From NCBI RefSeq assembly GCF_963576545.1, contig NC_083647.1:806001-870000 (forward strand): a stretch of DNA of 64,000 nucleotides, read 5' to 3'. The notes under the pieces are model-generated. The model ran no database searches. It had not been told where the DNA came from and saw only the letters and a list, made by a program, of their open reading frames with translations. Position numbers and translations under genes: made by a program. Source of the DNA: Limanda limanda (taxonomy: Eukaryota > Chordata > Actinopteri > Pleuronectiformes > Pleuronectidae). Positions 51,387 through 61,318 of this stretch are shown here, one piece after another (position 1 is the first letter of the stretch; the number at the start of each line of letters is the position of its first letter).

Positions 51387-52258
51387 CAGTGGTTCTTAAC
51401 CTGGGTTCGATCGAACCCCAGGGGTTCGGTGAGGCACTCTCGGGGGTTGGGCAGGGGTCAAGACACACACAGTATAGCCCGGTTCACACTGGCAATATCT
51501 GGCCGTTTTTTTCGGCCGTCAAAAAATTGGCTGCAGACAATTTGGCAACATACAATTTTTCTTCGCTGTGTCAGATTAAAAATATTTTGTTGCTTAGTAA
51601 AAATTTGTTACACAAAAGAAATTCAGCCCACTCGTATTATTCGTGAAGTCCCCCTCCGCTTGGCTGTCATTGGCTGCAGCTGATCACGCCACATTGCTTA
51701 GCTTTGATATCTGTGCTGCAGGGAACTTGGTGCGCTCAGTAGTCGACTTGTGGCTGTTGTGATTGTACGTCATTCAGCAGAGCCAGCTTCAACAGCAACT
51801 CTTCAGAACAACAACGCTCTCAACGTTTTGGTGACCCTTGAGATACTCACACCGTTTTTTACAACTTATTTTTGCGAGCGATGCTTTTCGGGGATGGTAG
51901 ACATGAAAATTAAGAAAAGGAACAGACTTTGTTGTGAAAATGATATAAGAGTCGCACTTGCCAAGGTGAAGCCGGGCATTTCTGACACTGTATCTGTAAG
52001 GCAACAGCAAAAGTCGCTAGTTGCAATAAATATTATTTATTATATTAGTTATGTTTTTGTGTGAAATGTTTGTTGGTTTTGTTCTTTGAACACAGTGATT
52101 TTGTGTGCACCTGATGCATGGTTAATTTTGTGCACTAACAAAATATATACCTATGTTTTAAAGAAATAATATTTTATTTGTCCAATTACGAAGGGTTCGG
52201 TGAATGCACTGATGAAGCTTGCAGGGTTCAGTACCTCCAATAAGGTTAAGAACCACTG
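51387..52258 (+). mobile_element. Non-autonomous hAT element, copy A (872 bp)
   Basis: Terminal inverted repeats CAGTGGTTCTTAACCT, perfect over 16 bp, with perfect 8-bp duplications GCTTAAAG. A subterminal GGGTTCGGTGA motif occurs near both ends in direct orientation. Copy B (58900-59768) is the same element on the other strand; comparing them by eye I find two substitutions and one 3-base length difference. It carries only the C-terminal part of a transposase. Its insertion point lies at the left border of the MITE at 52265. The near-identity of A and B implies recent activity, driven by a full transposase elsewhere. Confidence 0.95.
51750..52064 (+). pseudogene. hAT transposase C-terminal dimerisation fragment (copy A)
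   Basis: A 104-codon open frame, open from a GTG (no upstream ATG), whose middle reads CERCFSGMVDMKIKKRNRL then ENDIRVALAKVKPGI. This matches the hAT dimerisation-domain pattern (C-F-S-x-IKxKxRNRL, then E-D-LRxAL-x-x-x-P-I) of ZBED5/FAM200/Buster-type transposases. The DDE catalytic core and BED finger are absent. Copy B encodes an identical 104-residue stretch. Whether it is translated is unknown. Confidence 0.75.
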
Positions 52259-52266
52259 GCTTAAAG
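52259..52266. repeat. 8-bp target duplication, right (GCTTAAAG)
   Basis: Exact copy of 51379-51386. It overlaps the TAA and first two bases of the MITE starting at 52265. Confidence 0.95.
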
Positions 52267-53257
52267 GCTCTTATATACTACTACGTGTCCGTTTCTCGGA
52301 GAGGTCTCAGCAGGGGGCGAAGAGTCTTTTTGATTTTTACTTCTCCGACACAGTACGTCGGAAAAAATTCATCGCCAAACCCATAGGTGGCGCAAAGGAA
52401 GACGAGCTCAGAGAAGCCTACCCCATTTGGGAAGAAGAAGTCCACGTGTCTCTGTTTACATCTGTTAGCTTGCGTCCCACACACTGAACCATGGCAACTA
52501 ACAGAACTAAATAAAGTGACACCCAGCGGGTCAAGATGCTGATGTTATCGTTTCTTAGCGCAGCGGTTCCCCGGTCTTGTTTCCAAACTGTGTTGCTGAT
52601 TCCACAGCTTGAATCTGCTTGAGGCTACACAGAGCTAGCTAGCTCCCCTCCCAGCTAGCTTCAACTTCAGCTTCCACACACAGTCAGCAGGGACTCCCGA
52701 CACTAACTACTACCCAGTGTTTGCTTCTAACCTGGCGGTATTATAGAAACAGTGTCATGATAGAAGTGGAATTAAAGTCGTGACGGCCGGGTTATGCACT
52801 GTTACCACCGCAGTTAGCATGGTTGCTAGTCCGCTAGCCTAGCCTGCTAGCGCCGTTTTGAGAGCTCGTTCTAACCGTCTGTGACCGTGCACACATGTCG
52901 TCAGTGCTCGAACGAGCCACCGTCAGCCGGACAACTCCCCTGGCTTAACACACACGTCACATTAATCGTAGAATCGTAGTTATGTATGTGTTTATTGTGA
53001 ATCAGGAAGTTACAGGTCCGGAAATGACGTCGAACAGAAATGACGTTGTACGGAAATGACGACATACGGAAATGATGTCGTTCGCGGACCAATCACAGCC
53101 AAGAGCTGTCCGCGGGCTCTCCGACACAACACGGAGAAGTTAGAAAAATCAGACGTGTACGTAAAGCTCTCCGAGGCGCTCGGAGAGGGCGTTCCACGAC
53201 GGATAGGGCGGTCTTATCTATCCGTTTTACAAAATACGCAAAAGCATAAATTGGCCT
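52265..53257. mobile_element. PIF/Harbinger-like MITE, long copy (993 bp)
   Basis: Begins AGGCTCTTATATACTACTAC and ends (reverse complement) AGGCCAATTTATGCTTTTGC, with TAA at 52262-52264 and 53258-53260. It carries all family blocks (CCATAGGTGGCGCAAAGGAAG, GCTAGCTAGC-rich part, CCACCGTCAGCCGGACAACT, GACCAATCACAGCCAAGAGC, AGCTCTCCGAGGCGCTCGGA hairpin) plus a central segment missing from the 576-bp copy, so it is the fullest copy here. No transposase. Its right end abuts a second family member. Confidence 0.8.
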
Positions 53258-53510
53258 TAAGGCTCCATTATGCTTCTACGAATCCGTTACGGACGGACGG
53301 ACACTTTTTCATTTGTACCTCTCCGTGTTGAAAACAATTCACCGCCAGAACAGTAGGTGGCGCAACGGAAGACAAGCTTGGAGATGCCTACCTCACGAGT
53401 AATCAGAAGAAGTCCACGCTGTTTATTTACTTACTCCCAACTTTCCTCACACAGAGCTAGCTAGCTTCCCCCCAGCTAGCTCCCCCCCAGCTTCCACACA
53501 CAGTCTTTGC

Positions 53511-53518
53511 TTCTAACC
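53511..53518. repeat. 8-bp target duplication, left (TTCTAACC)
   Basis: Identical to 55950-55957, flanking the insertion inside the MITE. Confidence 0.85.
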
Positions 53519-55949
53519 CATAGACTGTATATATAAATGGACGAAGCGTCCGTTAGCGACGGCAGACGAGCTCTAGTTTCTTGGTTGCTAACCGGGGAGC
53601 TAACGGCTAGCCGAGACATGCTACCCGGCGGAGCTAACGGCTAGCACTGTGCTGTGACCGGATGGTCGCAAACTTTACCATGAACGAGCAGTAAGTAACC
53701 TTGAAACTATACAACAAAACCTATTTATTTATATATCATCATAATCATATGCTTACATGCCTCAAGTGGTTTTTAATGTGTAATTTTTATAAGTTACCGT
53801 TTATTTAACAAGTCTAATGAATAGATTGAAGCACTTAACTTAATATAACACCAACGTTGTAAACAGTTCTCATATTAAGTATAGGATGTGGAGTGTTTTC
53901 AACAGCTCTGTGGGAGATTATCACCTTGAATATTACAGATGAGGTACAAAGACATTTTATCTGTTTGTGAAATGTTTTATTTCTTTCAGTACTTTTAATA
54001 TACAATATTTTACAATATGTGCATTTAACCATCAGGGTACAAACCCAGCGCTGCAGCCCCTGATGTCCTCAGCATTTACTGTGGCAGCAGCAACATGGTG
54101 GAGATCTGCAGCTTCAGGCTGGTCAACATCAGGATGACCTGCACCAGCTTCATGTTTTCCTCCCTTAACTAAAGATGGCCTGCACCTGTTTAGAGTTGGC
54201 TCATTGCTAAGTGTCATGGATAATGGAGTTCATTTCTATATTCATTATGGTTGGATAAAAAAATGAACACTTATTAGAACAATGTTTATCTTTTGCTTTC
54301 TGATTTGATACACTTTAGATAAGAACCCAGTGTTTTATTTTTCTTCTCTGCCATAAGAGACAGAAAACGGTCAGCACAGCTGTGTCCTTCAGGCTCGTCC
54401 GTCCCTAATAAAATTATAGGAAACAAAAAAGTATGGCATTATTGTCGAGGAAGTGATACTTATGAACAAAGTTTGTGTCCTTATTTTCTGTGGATATTCA
54501 ACTATATATTTGAATATGCTTTTGGATTAAACTGTGCACTACCAAGACATCGAATGTACAGTATGGAGTTCATTCACATTAAAAGTATTGCATATATTAT
54601 TTAATACATTATGTATTATGTGCAATACTTTGCTTTGACTGTAAGTAATGAAAACACTAGATGAACATTCAACACAAATACACGTATGTTAAGTCATACA
54701 TGTGCCAGGTTAACTCCTTAATAACTTTTACATGGTAAAAATAAAAAGTGCATTACTTCAAAGTTCATCAGATCATAATCATTTCAGCTTAGGAAATAGG
54801 TTGTGTATATCAGCCTCAGCTTCTCTATGTGACTATTCTAGTAAAGTCACACTTCCTATAATTTATTTATAATTAACACAATAATTCAGTGAAGTCTGCC
54901 TAAGATTAACGATGTAGAAACTGAAGGTAGCAGACACGTTTAGTTTTCACTGTAACACGTTACAACACATCAACACCAATACTCTGAATAAAGAGCTTTA
55001 GGAGACGTTATGCTACTTTAAACAGCTGCTCTTACAATGCAGATGTGACTGTAAACACTCAGGGTTCAGTTGATCACAGTAAATCTGTTTCTGCAGAATA
55101 AGAATCTGTGTCACACAGTCAAGTCAAATGGGACGGTGAGTGAACCAGCTTTATATAACATTAGTTATGATACGTGGTGAAGCTAATTGTCCGGACACGT
55201 TAGCTCCGGACACACACAGTCTCCTCTCTCAGTTTAAAAGATTCATCACCAAACTCTACCGCTTCTCTCTGCTAGGGGGATCGGCGCATCCCGGTGTGTG
55301 TAGATAAAAACTCCCGTCCGATCTGGTTAGCCCGGTTAGAATCTCTATTACTGGTGGTCTCTCTTGACTGCTGGTTAGCGTAGCTAAGCTAGCGAGCTGC
55401 TACAGAAACACCAGTACCTGGGAGTAACTAATTACACAACTAAATAAAAGACTAAACTTCACTTACCACAGAAACGGGAGCGCAGACACCTCTAGTTGCT
55501 CCGTCAGGAGAACCAGCAGCTCTTCAAAACGTGTTACTCATCCGATGTGTGGGTGAAGCCTGTCCATGGTCTCAGGCTGTGTTCACTCGAACAGTTAACC
55601 TGTTAGCTCCGGGTGAGCCGAGCAGACACCAGGCTAACAGTGACAGTCTGTCGAGTTTACTGTGACGTCACGTGAATTTCAAACCTCTTTATCGCTTAAA
55701 CGAGGGAGTTAGAATTAAATTCACCCCCCTCAGAGTTATCTTGAAGGAAGAACCTCGCGAGTGAGACTAAAACCAAATTTTGAACCATGCTGTAAACAGG
55801 TTTAATTCTGATCTAAAATCGGGCTTTTTAACATGGGAGTCAATGGGACTTTTTTGCTTCTGCAGCCAGGCGTAGCGGCTTCCCATGGAACTGCAGCTTT
55901 TTTCACTTCCGCATCGGCTTCATCGCTCAGGCCAGGATGTTGCCCCTTG
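53519..55949. mobile_element. 2431-bp insertion with 8-bp duplication, hAT-like, noncoding
   Basis: Begins CATAGACTGTATATATAAAT then GGACGAAGCGTCCG (a small palindrome); the other end in reverse complement is CAAGGGGCAACATCCTGGCC. Ends of this kind are common in teleost repeats. The 8-bp duplication TTCTAACC suggests a hAT-type transposase, but the ends share only a few bases, so the class is uncertain. The interior is AT-rich with no transposase frame. It contains a repeated GGAGCTAACGGCTAGC motif near the left end (53597-53646) and the phrase TTTTAACATGGGAGTCAATG (about 55828) seen in many fish repeats. Confidence 0.75.
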
Positions 55950-55957
55950 TTCTAACC
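55950..55957. repeat. 8-bp target duplication, right (TTCTAACC)
   Basis: Exact copy of 53511-53518. MITE sequence resumes directly after it. Confidence 0.85.
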
Positions 55958-56237
55958 TGACAGTTGTGTTTGGGTTTGTTGTGACAGGGAAGGAAGCAAG
56001 TAGTTTGAGGTCCGGAAATGTGAAATACGGAAATGACGTCGTACGGAAATGATGTCGTTCGCGGACCAATCACAGCCAAGGGCTGTCTGTGGGGTCTCCG
56101 AAATAAACACGGACAGTTAGAAAAATCAGAGGTGCACGAAAAGCTCTCCAAGGCGCTCGGAGAGGGCGTTCCACGGTGGATAGGGCGGTCCTATCTGTCC
56201 GTTTTAGAAAAAACGGAGAAGCGTAAATCAGCCTTTA

Positions 56238-57300
56238 GAAGTGAGTGTGTGTGTCTCTTCTTGAGACACTCGATATTAACTTAACAGAAACAGTGACATA
56301 ATGTTGACCCAGGTTTCTAACTCCCCTTTCTTGCCTTGTGCTCTCCCTGTGCATTCTCTTCCCCCAGTGTTTCTTGTCTGTCTCTCTCCCTTTGTATGTC
56401 TACTTGGAGCTGGGCAGGGCCTCCTGTTGACTACCTGCACAGCTGAGCTTCATCTCCTCTTCAGGTCCACCTCCACCTGGGTTTCCCCCTCTAATGTGTC
56501 CACTACATGGTCAGCACATGGCCTTTGCATTCGGGCTATATACCTGAAGCCATGAATAATTTGGGACTTTGAGGGATTCATCAATATTTAACTGTATATT
56601 TGTTTAAAGAGATAAGGAGTTTTGTTTGTTCTGGGAATGGAGGCAGGACCATCAGAGAGGGCTTACAGGAAAACATATGGGAATACTTGTGTCTTATTGG
56701 TTAAGAAGCCTCTTTCTGTTGAGGAGGTCACTTTTCAGTGTGAGAGAAAGAGCAATAGTGCATATTATTTAAAAGCTGGGGAATGTCCCCTTGCCCTAAG
56801 CCAGATATATAGACATCTATATGAGTTTTGTTAAGGTTTTAAATCTATGTTTGTCTGTGTGTGTGCGTATGTGAACATGGCAATGAAACATTAAACAAAT
56901 GCAGTATGTGAGGTGGGGGCAGGGGCAGTTTGGGATGAATATGTGGGAAATATGTGGCCTTCACACGGTCAACCATCAAGCACCTGGTCCACTATCGAGT
57001 CGCTTGTATGACCCATCATAAGGAGTGGGACAAACGTTGGGAGACCCCAACACCCCACAGCTTTCTGACATCAGAGTAGTCAACAATTTCCATGTATTAC
57101 TTTAATTTTAAATCGAACATTACATCTTCATCAAAGTAGTAAAATCTCAGGCCAAGGGCAGTGTCATACAATATTATTATATAATATATGGGTAGTTGAC
57201 AAATAAGGGTGAAACAGTATTTTTTTAATAAAGTTCTAATGAGGATTACAGTTGTATGAAATTATAATGTTCAAATGCTGAATTTTTTTAAACTGCTAGT
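56238..57300. other. No gene recognised
   Basis: Noncoding. Short open frames at 56301-56555 and 56622-56834 have no recognisable homology. Confidence 0.35.
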
Positions 57301-57339
57301 GTTCCGTGGATTTTTTGTATAATTTCATTGCGGTGTGAC

Positions 57340-57945
57340 CGGCCGTCACACCACAGGACATTTTCATCATTTTGAGTCATTGCTATACAAGACTGACCTT
57401 AGCTATTATACTAACTGAATAATAACACAGTTTAACCTTAATATGTTTAATTAAATTAAAAAAAAAAAAACTTAAACATTTTTTTTAAACAAATTTTTAA
57501 CTACAGCCATCACACTACAGGACTCTCAAAAAATGACTAAAAAATGACAAAAAAAATTGTCTGACAGAAAGAGGGATATTTATGAAATTAATCAGAGGTT
57601 AACAGTCACCTTTCAACATACACAGCACATTCCAACATCTGGGGGGCTTCCTGGTAGTGGGATAAACTAAGGACCCCTATAGTTGTCCATGTAACTGCCG
57701 TTTCAAAAATCAGATTTTCCATGTCACGCCACAGGACAGCATTTGTGTAACGAAAGTTATTTTGCTGTAAATACTAATATACTAGTTTTGTGCATATTAA
57801 AACCTAATATTAATAAAGTCATTATATGCAATATAATGCCAAGGCAGTTATTACCTGCTCCAGATAATTCTGGTTTATATGGTTAATATGTAAGTTTAAT
57901 GCTTCACCTATGTTACGGTCACACCGCAGAACATTTTGCCTATTC
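57340..57945. repeat. Spaced direct repeats of a TCACACCACAGGACA motif
   Basis: Variants of GTCACACCACAGGACATTTT occur at about 57344, 57508, 57723 and 57918, spaced about 164, 215 and 195 bases apart, in AT-rich sequence. This suggests a decayed array of roughly 200-bp units or an element with internal motifs. Confidence 0.55.
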
Positions 57946-57959
57946 ACCTTAAAATATAA

Positions 57960-58680
57960 TCAAAACATAACAGATATTTCATACAAAATCATAAGTTTAA
58001 AACAAAGTACGATAATATGCATCCCATCCATGTGTTGTTTAAGTGGTTAAATGCATCTAAATAAACATTAACACATAATTACAGAAAAATCATGCGTCAT
58101 GTCATCCACCCATATTATTGTATTGTGTTGGGTTTTCAAAGCTTCTTGGTAAAAGTAATGAAAAGGAGGGCATTGTTAAAAAAGAAACAAGCACTGACGG
58201 TTGGTAGTGAGGATTTTACTGTTATGTTATTTATCAAAATTTGATTAATCATCATATCAAATTAATATTAAGACACAGGGTTGTAAATAAGTCACTTGTC
58301 TACTCATACTGACAACCACAAAGAAAGTAAACCAGTCAGGCTATAAGTATATATTCTGCTGAAGCTAATTATCTTGTCAGTTGAAAAAAAAATTGTATTT
58401 GTGAATATAAAGCTTTCTCTGGTTTTGACATTGGCCAGTTGTACAGTAATGTAAATGGCGCACCATGAGGGTTAAGATCAAAACATCTTAACCTAAAAAA
58501 CAACAAAATTACAATCTTTGTCTCACTTGTAATTTTTATCTCCAGCTTCTGCCGTCCCGCTAGAAAGTAATGTACTGTAAAATGTGAAATTGGCTTCATG
58601 ATCACACAAATGCAAGTTGCGGTATGCATGCCTACCAAACAAAAAACAATTTAAAAGTGATTACATTCCAAATTTGAATT
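57960..58680. other. No gene recognised
   Basis: AT-rich noncoding DNA left of the L2 fragment. Confidence 0.35.
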
Positions 58681-58711
58681 CAGGCTTACTTATTGTCTCT
58701 AAAGTAGAGTA

Positions 58712-58843
58712 GGAGCCAGATCTTTCAGCTATCAAGCTCCTCTCCTGTGGAATTCTCTCCCACTTTCAGTTCGGGAGGCAGACACCATCTGTATGTTTAA
58801 GAGTAGGCTTAAAACCTACCTTTACGATAAAGCTTATAGTTAG
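58712..58843 (+). pseudogene. L2-type LINE ORF2, last 43 codons
   Basis: The frame reads GARSFSYQAPLLWNSLPLSV then READTICMFKSRLKTYLYDK and AYS before a TAG stop at 58841. The A-P-x-LWNSLP-x-x-(V/I)R, then F-K-x-LKT-(Y/H)L pattern is the usual C-terminus of fish L2/CR1-type ORF2. Everything upstream, including the reverse transcriptase domain, is missing through 5' truncation. Confidence 0.85.
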
Positions 58844-58891
58844 AACCGGTCCAAGCTCGTCTCTGACCTGCTCTTAGTTATGCTACTATAG

Positions 58892-58899
58892 GTCTAGAA
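58892..58899. repeat. 8-bp target duplication, left (GTCTAGAA)
   Basis: Identical to 59769-59776. Fits nnnTAnnn. Confidence 0.95.
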
Positions 58900-59768
58900 C
58901 AGTGGTTATTAACCTTATTGGAGGTACTGAACCCTGCAAGCTTCATCAGTGCATTCACCGAACCCTTCGTAATTGGACAAATAAAATATTATTTCTTTAA
59001 AACATAGGTATATATTTTGTTAGTGCACAAAATTAACCATGCATCAGGTGCACACAAAATCACTGTGTTCAAAGAACAAAACCAACAAACATTTCACACA
59101 AAAACATAACTAATATAATAAATAATATTTATTGCAACTAGCGACTTTTGCTGTTGCCTTACAGATACAGTGTCAGAAATGCCCGGCTTCACCTTGGCAA
59201 GTGCGACTCTTATATCATTTTCACAACAAAGTCTGTTCCTTTTCTTAATTTTCATGTCTACCATCCCCGAAAAGCATCGCTCGCAAAAATAAGTTGTAAA
59301 AAACGGTGTGAGTATCTCAAGGGTCACCAAAACGTTGAGAGCGTTGTTGTTCTGAAGAGTTGCTGTTGAAGCTGGCTCTGCTGAATGACGTACAATCACA
59401 ACAGCCACAAGTCGACTACTGAGCGCACCAAGTTCCCTGCAGCACAGATATCAAAGCTAAGCAATGTGGCGTGATCAGCTGCAGCCAATGACAGCCAAGC
59501 GGAGGGGGACTTCACGAATAATACGAGTGGGCTGAATTTCTTTTGTGTAACAAATTTTTACTAAGCAACAAAATATTTTTAATCTGACACAGCGAAGAAA
59601 AATTGTATGTTGCCAAATTGTCTGCAGCCAATTTTTTGACGGCCGAAAAAAGCCAGATATTGCCAGTGTGAACCGGGCTATACTGTGTGTGTCTTGACCC
59701 CTGCCGAACCCCCGAGAGTGCCTCACCGAACCCCTGGGGTTCGATCGAACCCAGGTTAAGAACCACTG
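58900..59768 (-). mobile_element. Non-autonomous hAT element, copy B (869 bp)
   Basis: Same element as 51387-52258 in opposite orientation, with ends CAGTGGTTATTAACCT and AGGTTAAGAACCACTG (one mismatch) and perfect 8-bp duplications GTCTAGAA. It differs from copy A, by eye, at two positions and by three bases in a T-rich stretch near 59648. It lies inside the 3' UTR of the L2 fragment, so it is younger than that insertion. Confidence 0.95.
59094..59408 (-). pseudogene. hAT transposase C-terminal dimerisation fragment (copy B)
   Basis: Encodes the same 104 residues as 51750-52064 without a change, including MKIKKRNRL and ENDIRVALAKVKPGI. No catalytic core or BED finger. Identity of the two frames probably reflects recent common origin rather than selection, since the noncoding parts are just as similar. 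Confidence 0.75.
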
Positions 59769-59776
59769 GTCTAGAA
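59769..59776. repeat. 8-bp target duplication, right (GTCTAGAA)
   Basis: Exact copy of 58892-58899. Confidence 0.95.
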
Positions 59777-60275
59777 TGTCGGGGGACATATGCCACACGG
59801 AGCTTCTCTTCCCGGCTTCTCCCTCCTCATCACATCAAAGAAATTAATATCTCATCAATACATGTTACTGACTTGACGTCCCTTTACCTTATCGTCCACA
59901 GATCCAGGGCTGCGGCCACATCGTGGATTATGATGGTTTATCGCGTATCAGAGATCGTGATCGTAATAGTGGATCCTGTATCGTGTTGGCATCTGATAGT
60001 GGAGGTGGACCACCCATAAATACCCTTATCTTTCTGATGTTCTCCTTTACATGTGGCATCTATTGCACTTCTGTCCAACCTGGTAGACGGATCCCTCACA
60101 TGTGGCTCTCTCTGAGGTTTATACCTTCTTTTTACCCTGTTAAAAGTTTTTTTTTGTCGTTTTTCCTTACTCTTGTTGAGGTTAAGGGCAGAGGATGTCA
60201 AACCTTGTTAAAGGCCTATGAGACAAATTGTGATTTGTGAATATGGGCTATACAAATAAAATTTGATTGATTGAA

Positions 60276-61318
60276 ATATACTGGTGGTTGATTGCTGTGC
60301 CAGCACCATCATTTTAGTATGTTACCTTTAACAATAATACTGCCTTTGATGTGTAAAGTCACTTCAGTCCACATCTTAGCAGATATCTCTCCATCTCTGT
60401 TTTACTTGCATGCCTAAAATCCATTCCCCTTCTTCTCTGGCTGTCCCGTGAGAGGGACTGTTGTTTACCATATAGAAGAGAAATCATATTTTGGGGGCTT
60501 ATAACTGGGGCCGAGCACTCCCTGAGGAAGAGCCTATTACAACAGTAAGAGTGGATTAATTAGAGAGCGTCTCAGCAGAGTTGGGCTGAGAGCCTGGCTC
60601 GGTCAAAGGGGAGACATTTAACGCCTCTCTTCACACAGGTAACAGTCTTGGCCCTGGGGCCCAGCGGCCAGCCAATTAATAGGGCCGGAAGTACAAGCCC
60701 GCCCCGCTACTTTATCACAGTTTGCCCTCAAGACATTTTATGAAGAGAGTGAGAGAATGGCAGGGTTCTTATTTCACATTTATTAAGACTGAGGTTTAAG
60801 TCTGCATGCTAAAGTCCAGCTGTTATACCTGCCCACACACAAACACACGCATGGGCAGTAGGTATGGAGGCCCAATTTTTACCCTAAAAGAGGCAGTAGA
60901 ACAGTTGTTTCTCACAGTTTGACTCAAAGGTCATCCCACAATTTTGACCCCTCACCTTAAATTTGGGACTTTTATTTTACAGTTATGACTTAATCCCAAT
61001 TTAGAGTTTAAATCTTATAACTGAAATCGTTCTAGCCCAAATTTTCAGAAATCACTTTTTCAACAATGCATGATGTAATTTTCTTCCTTTACGGTTCTTT
61101 ATGAATCCTCCTATCACATGATATCAAATGTTGGGAAATAATTTTCTGATCCGTATAATAAGTAGATTTTCAAAGATATTTTGGAAAATGTCTTCTTCAA
61201 CATTATATTTATTGACCGTTCCATCTGGAGACACCCATCAACGTAACATTCCCAACAAGTTTAGGGAATGTCTTTTAATGCATTTTACTCAAAAAGATAT
61301 ACACATACAATAAAAAAC
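60276..61318. other. No gene recognised; possible conserved noncoding stretch
   Basis: The interval 60460-60760 is of balanced composition with paired TTAATTAG and CCAATTAATAGG motifs and no repeat features. It could be a conserved noncoding element; unverified. Confidence 0.35.

Larger units (their letters stand above)
53260..56234. mobile_element. PIF/Harbinger-like MITE, interrupted copy
   Basis: Starts AGGCTCCATTATGCTTCTAC and ends with reverse complement AGGCTGATTTACGCTTCTCC. TTA lies on both sides (53257-53259 and 56235-56237), a TWA duplication. It is split by the 2431-bp insertion at 53519-55949; left and right parts (53260-53518 and 55958-56234) together give about 536 bp. It shares the palindromic CCTTAAGG junction with the MITE to its left, so it inserted at that element's edge. 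Confidence 0.8.
58681..60275 (+). mobile_element. 5'-truncated L2-type LINE, split by a hAT insertion
   Basis: The C-terminal end of the ORF (58712-58843) is followed by the 3' UTR, which runs to the hAT copy at 58900 and resumes at 59777. The UTR then passes CCACCCATAAATACCCTTAT, GGATCCCTCACATGTGGCTC, TTTACCCTGTTAAAAG and AGGGCAGAGGATGTCA to the tail AAATTTGATTGATTGAAA at about 60275. The (TTGA)n tail and ORF end are L2-like. The 5' limit is approximate. Removing the hAT and one duplication restores a continuous UTR. Confidence 0.85.

Noticed and set aside
53056..56284. Similar 80-90-codon frames in two MITE copies (53056-53331 and 56033-56284)
   Set aside because: The shared residues follow from MITE sequence identity; the copies at 1-409 and 37883-38458 break the frame, so no protein is supported.
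51387..59768. Segmental inverted duplication as explanation of the two 870-bp copies
   Set aside because: Homology ends exactly at the CAGTGG termini and each copy has a different 8-bp duplication, so they are two insertions.
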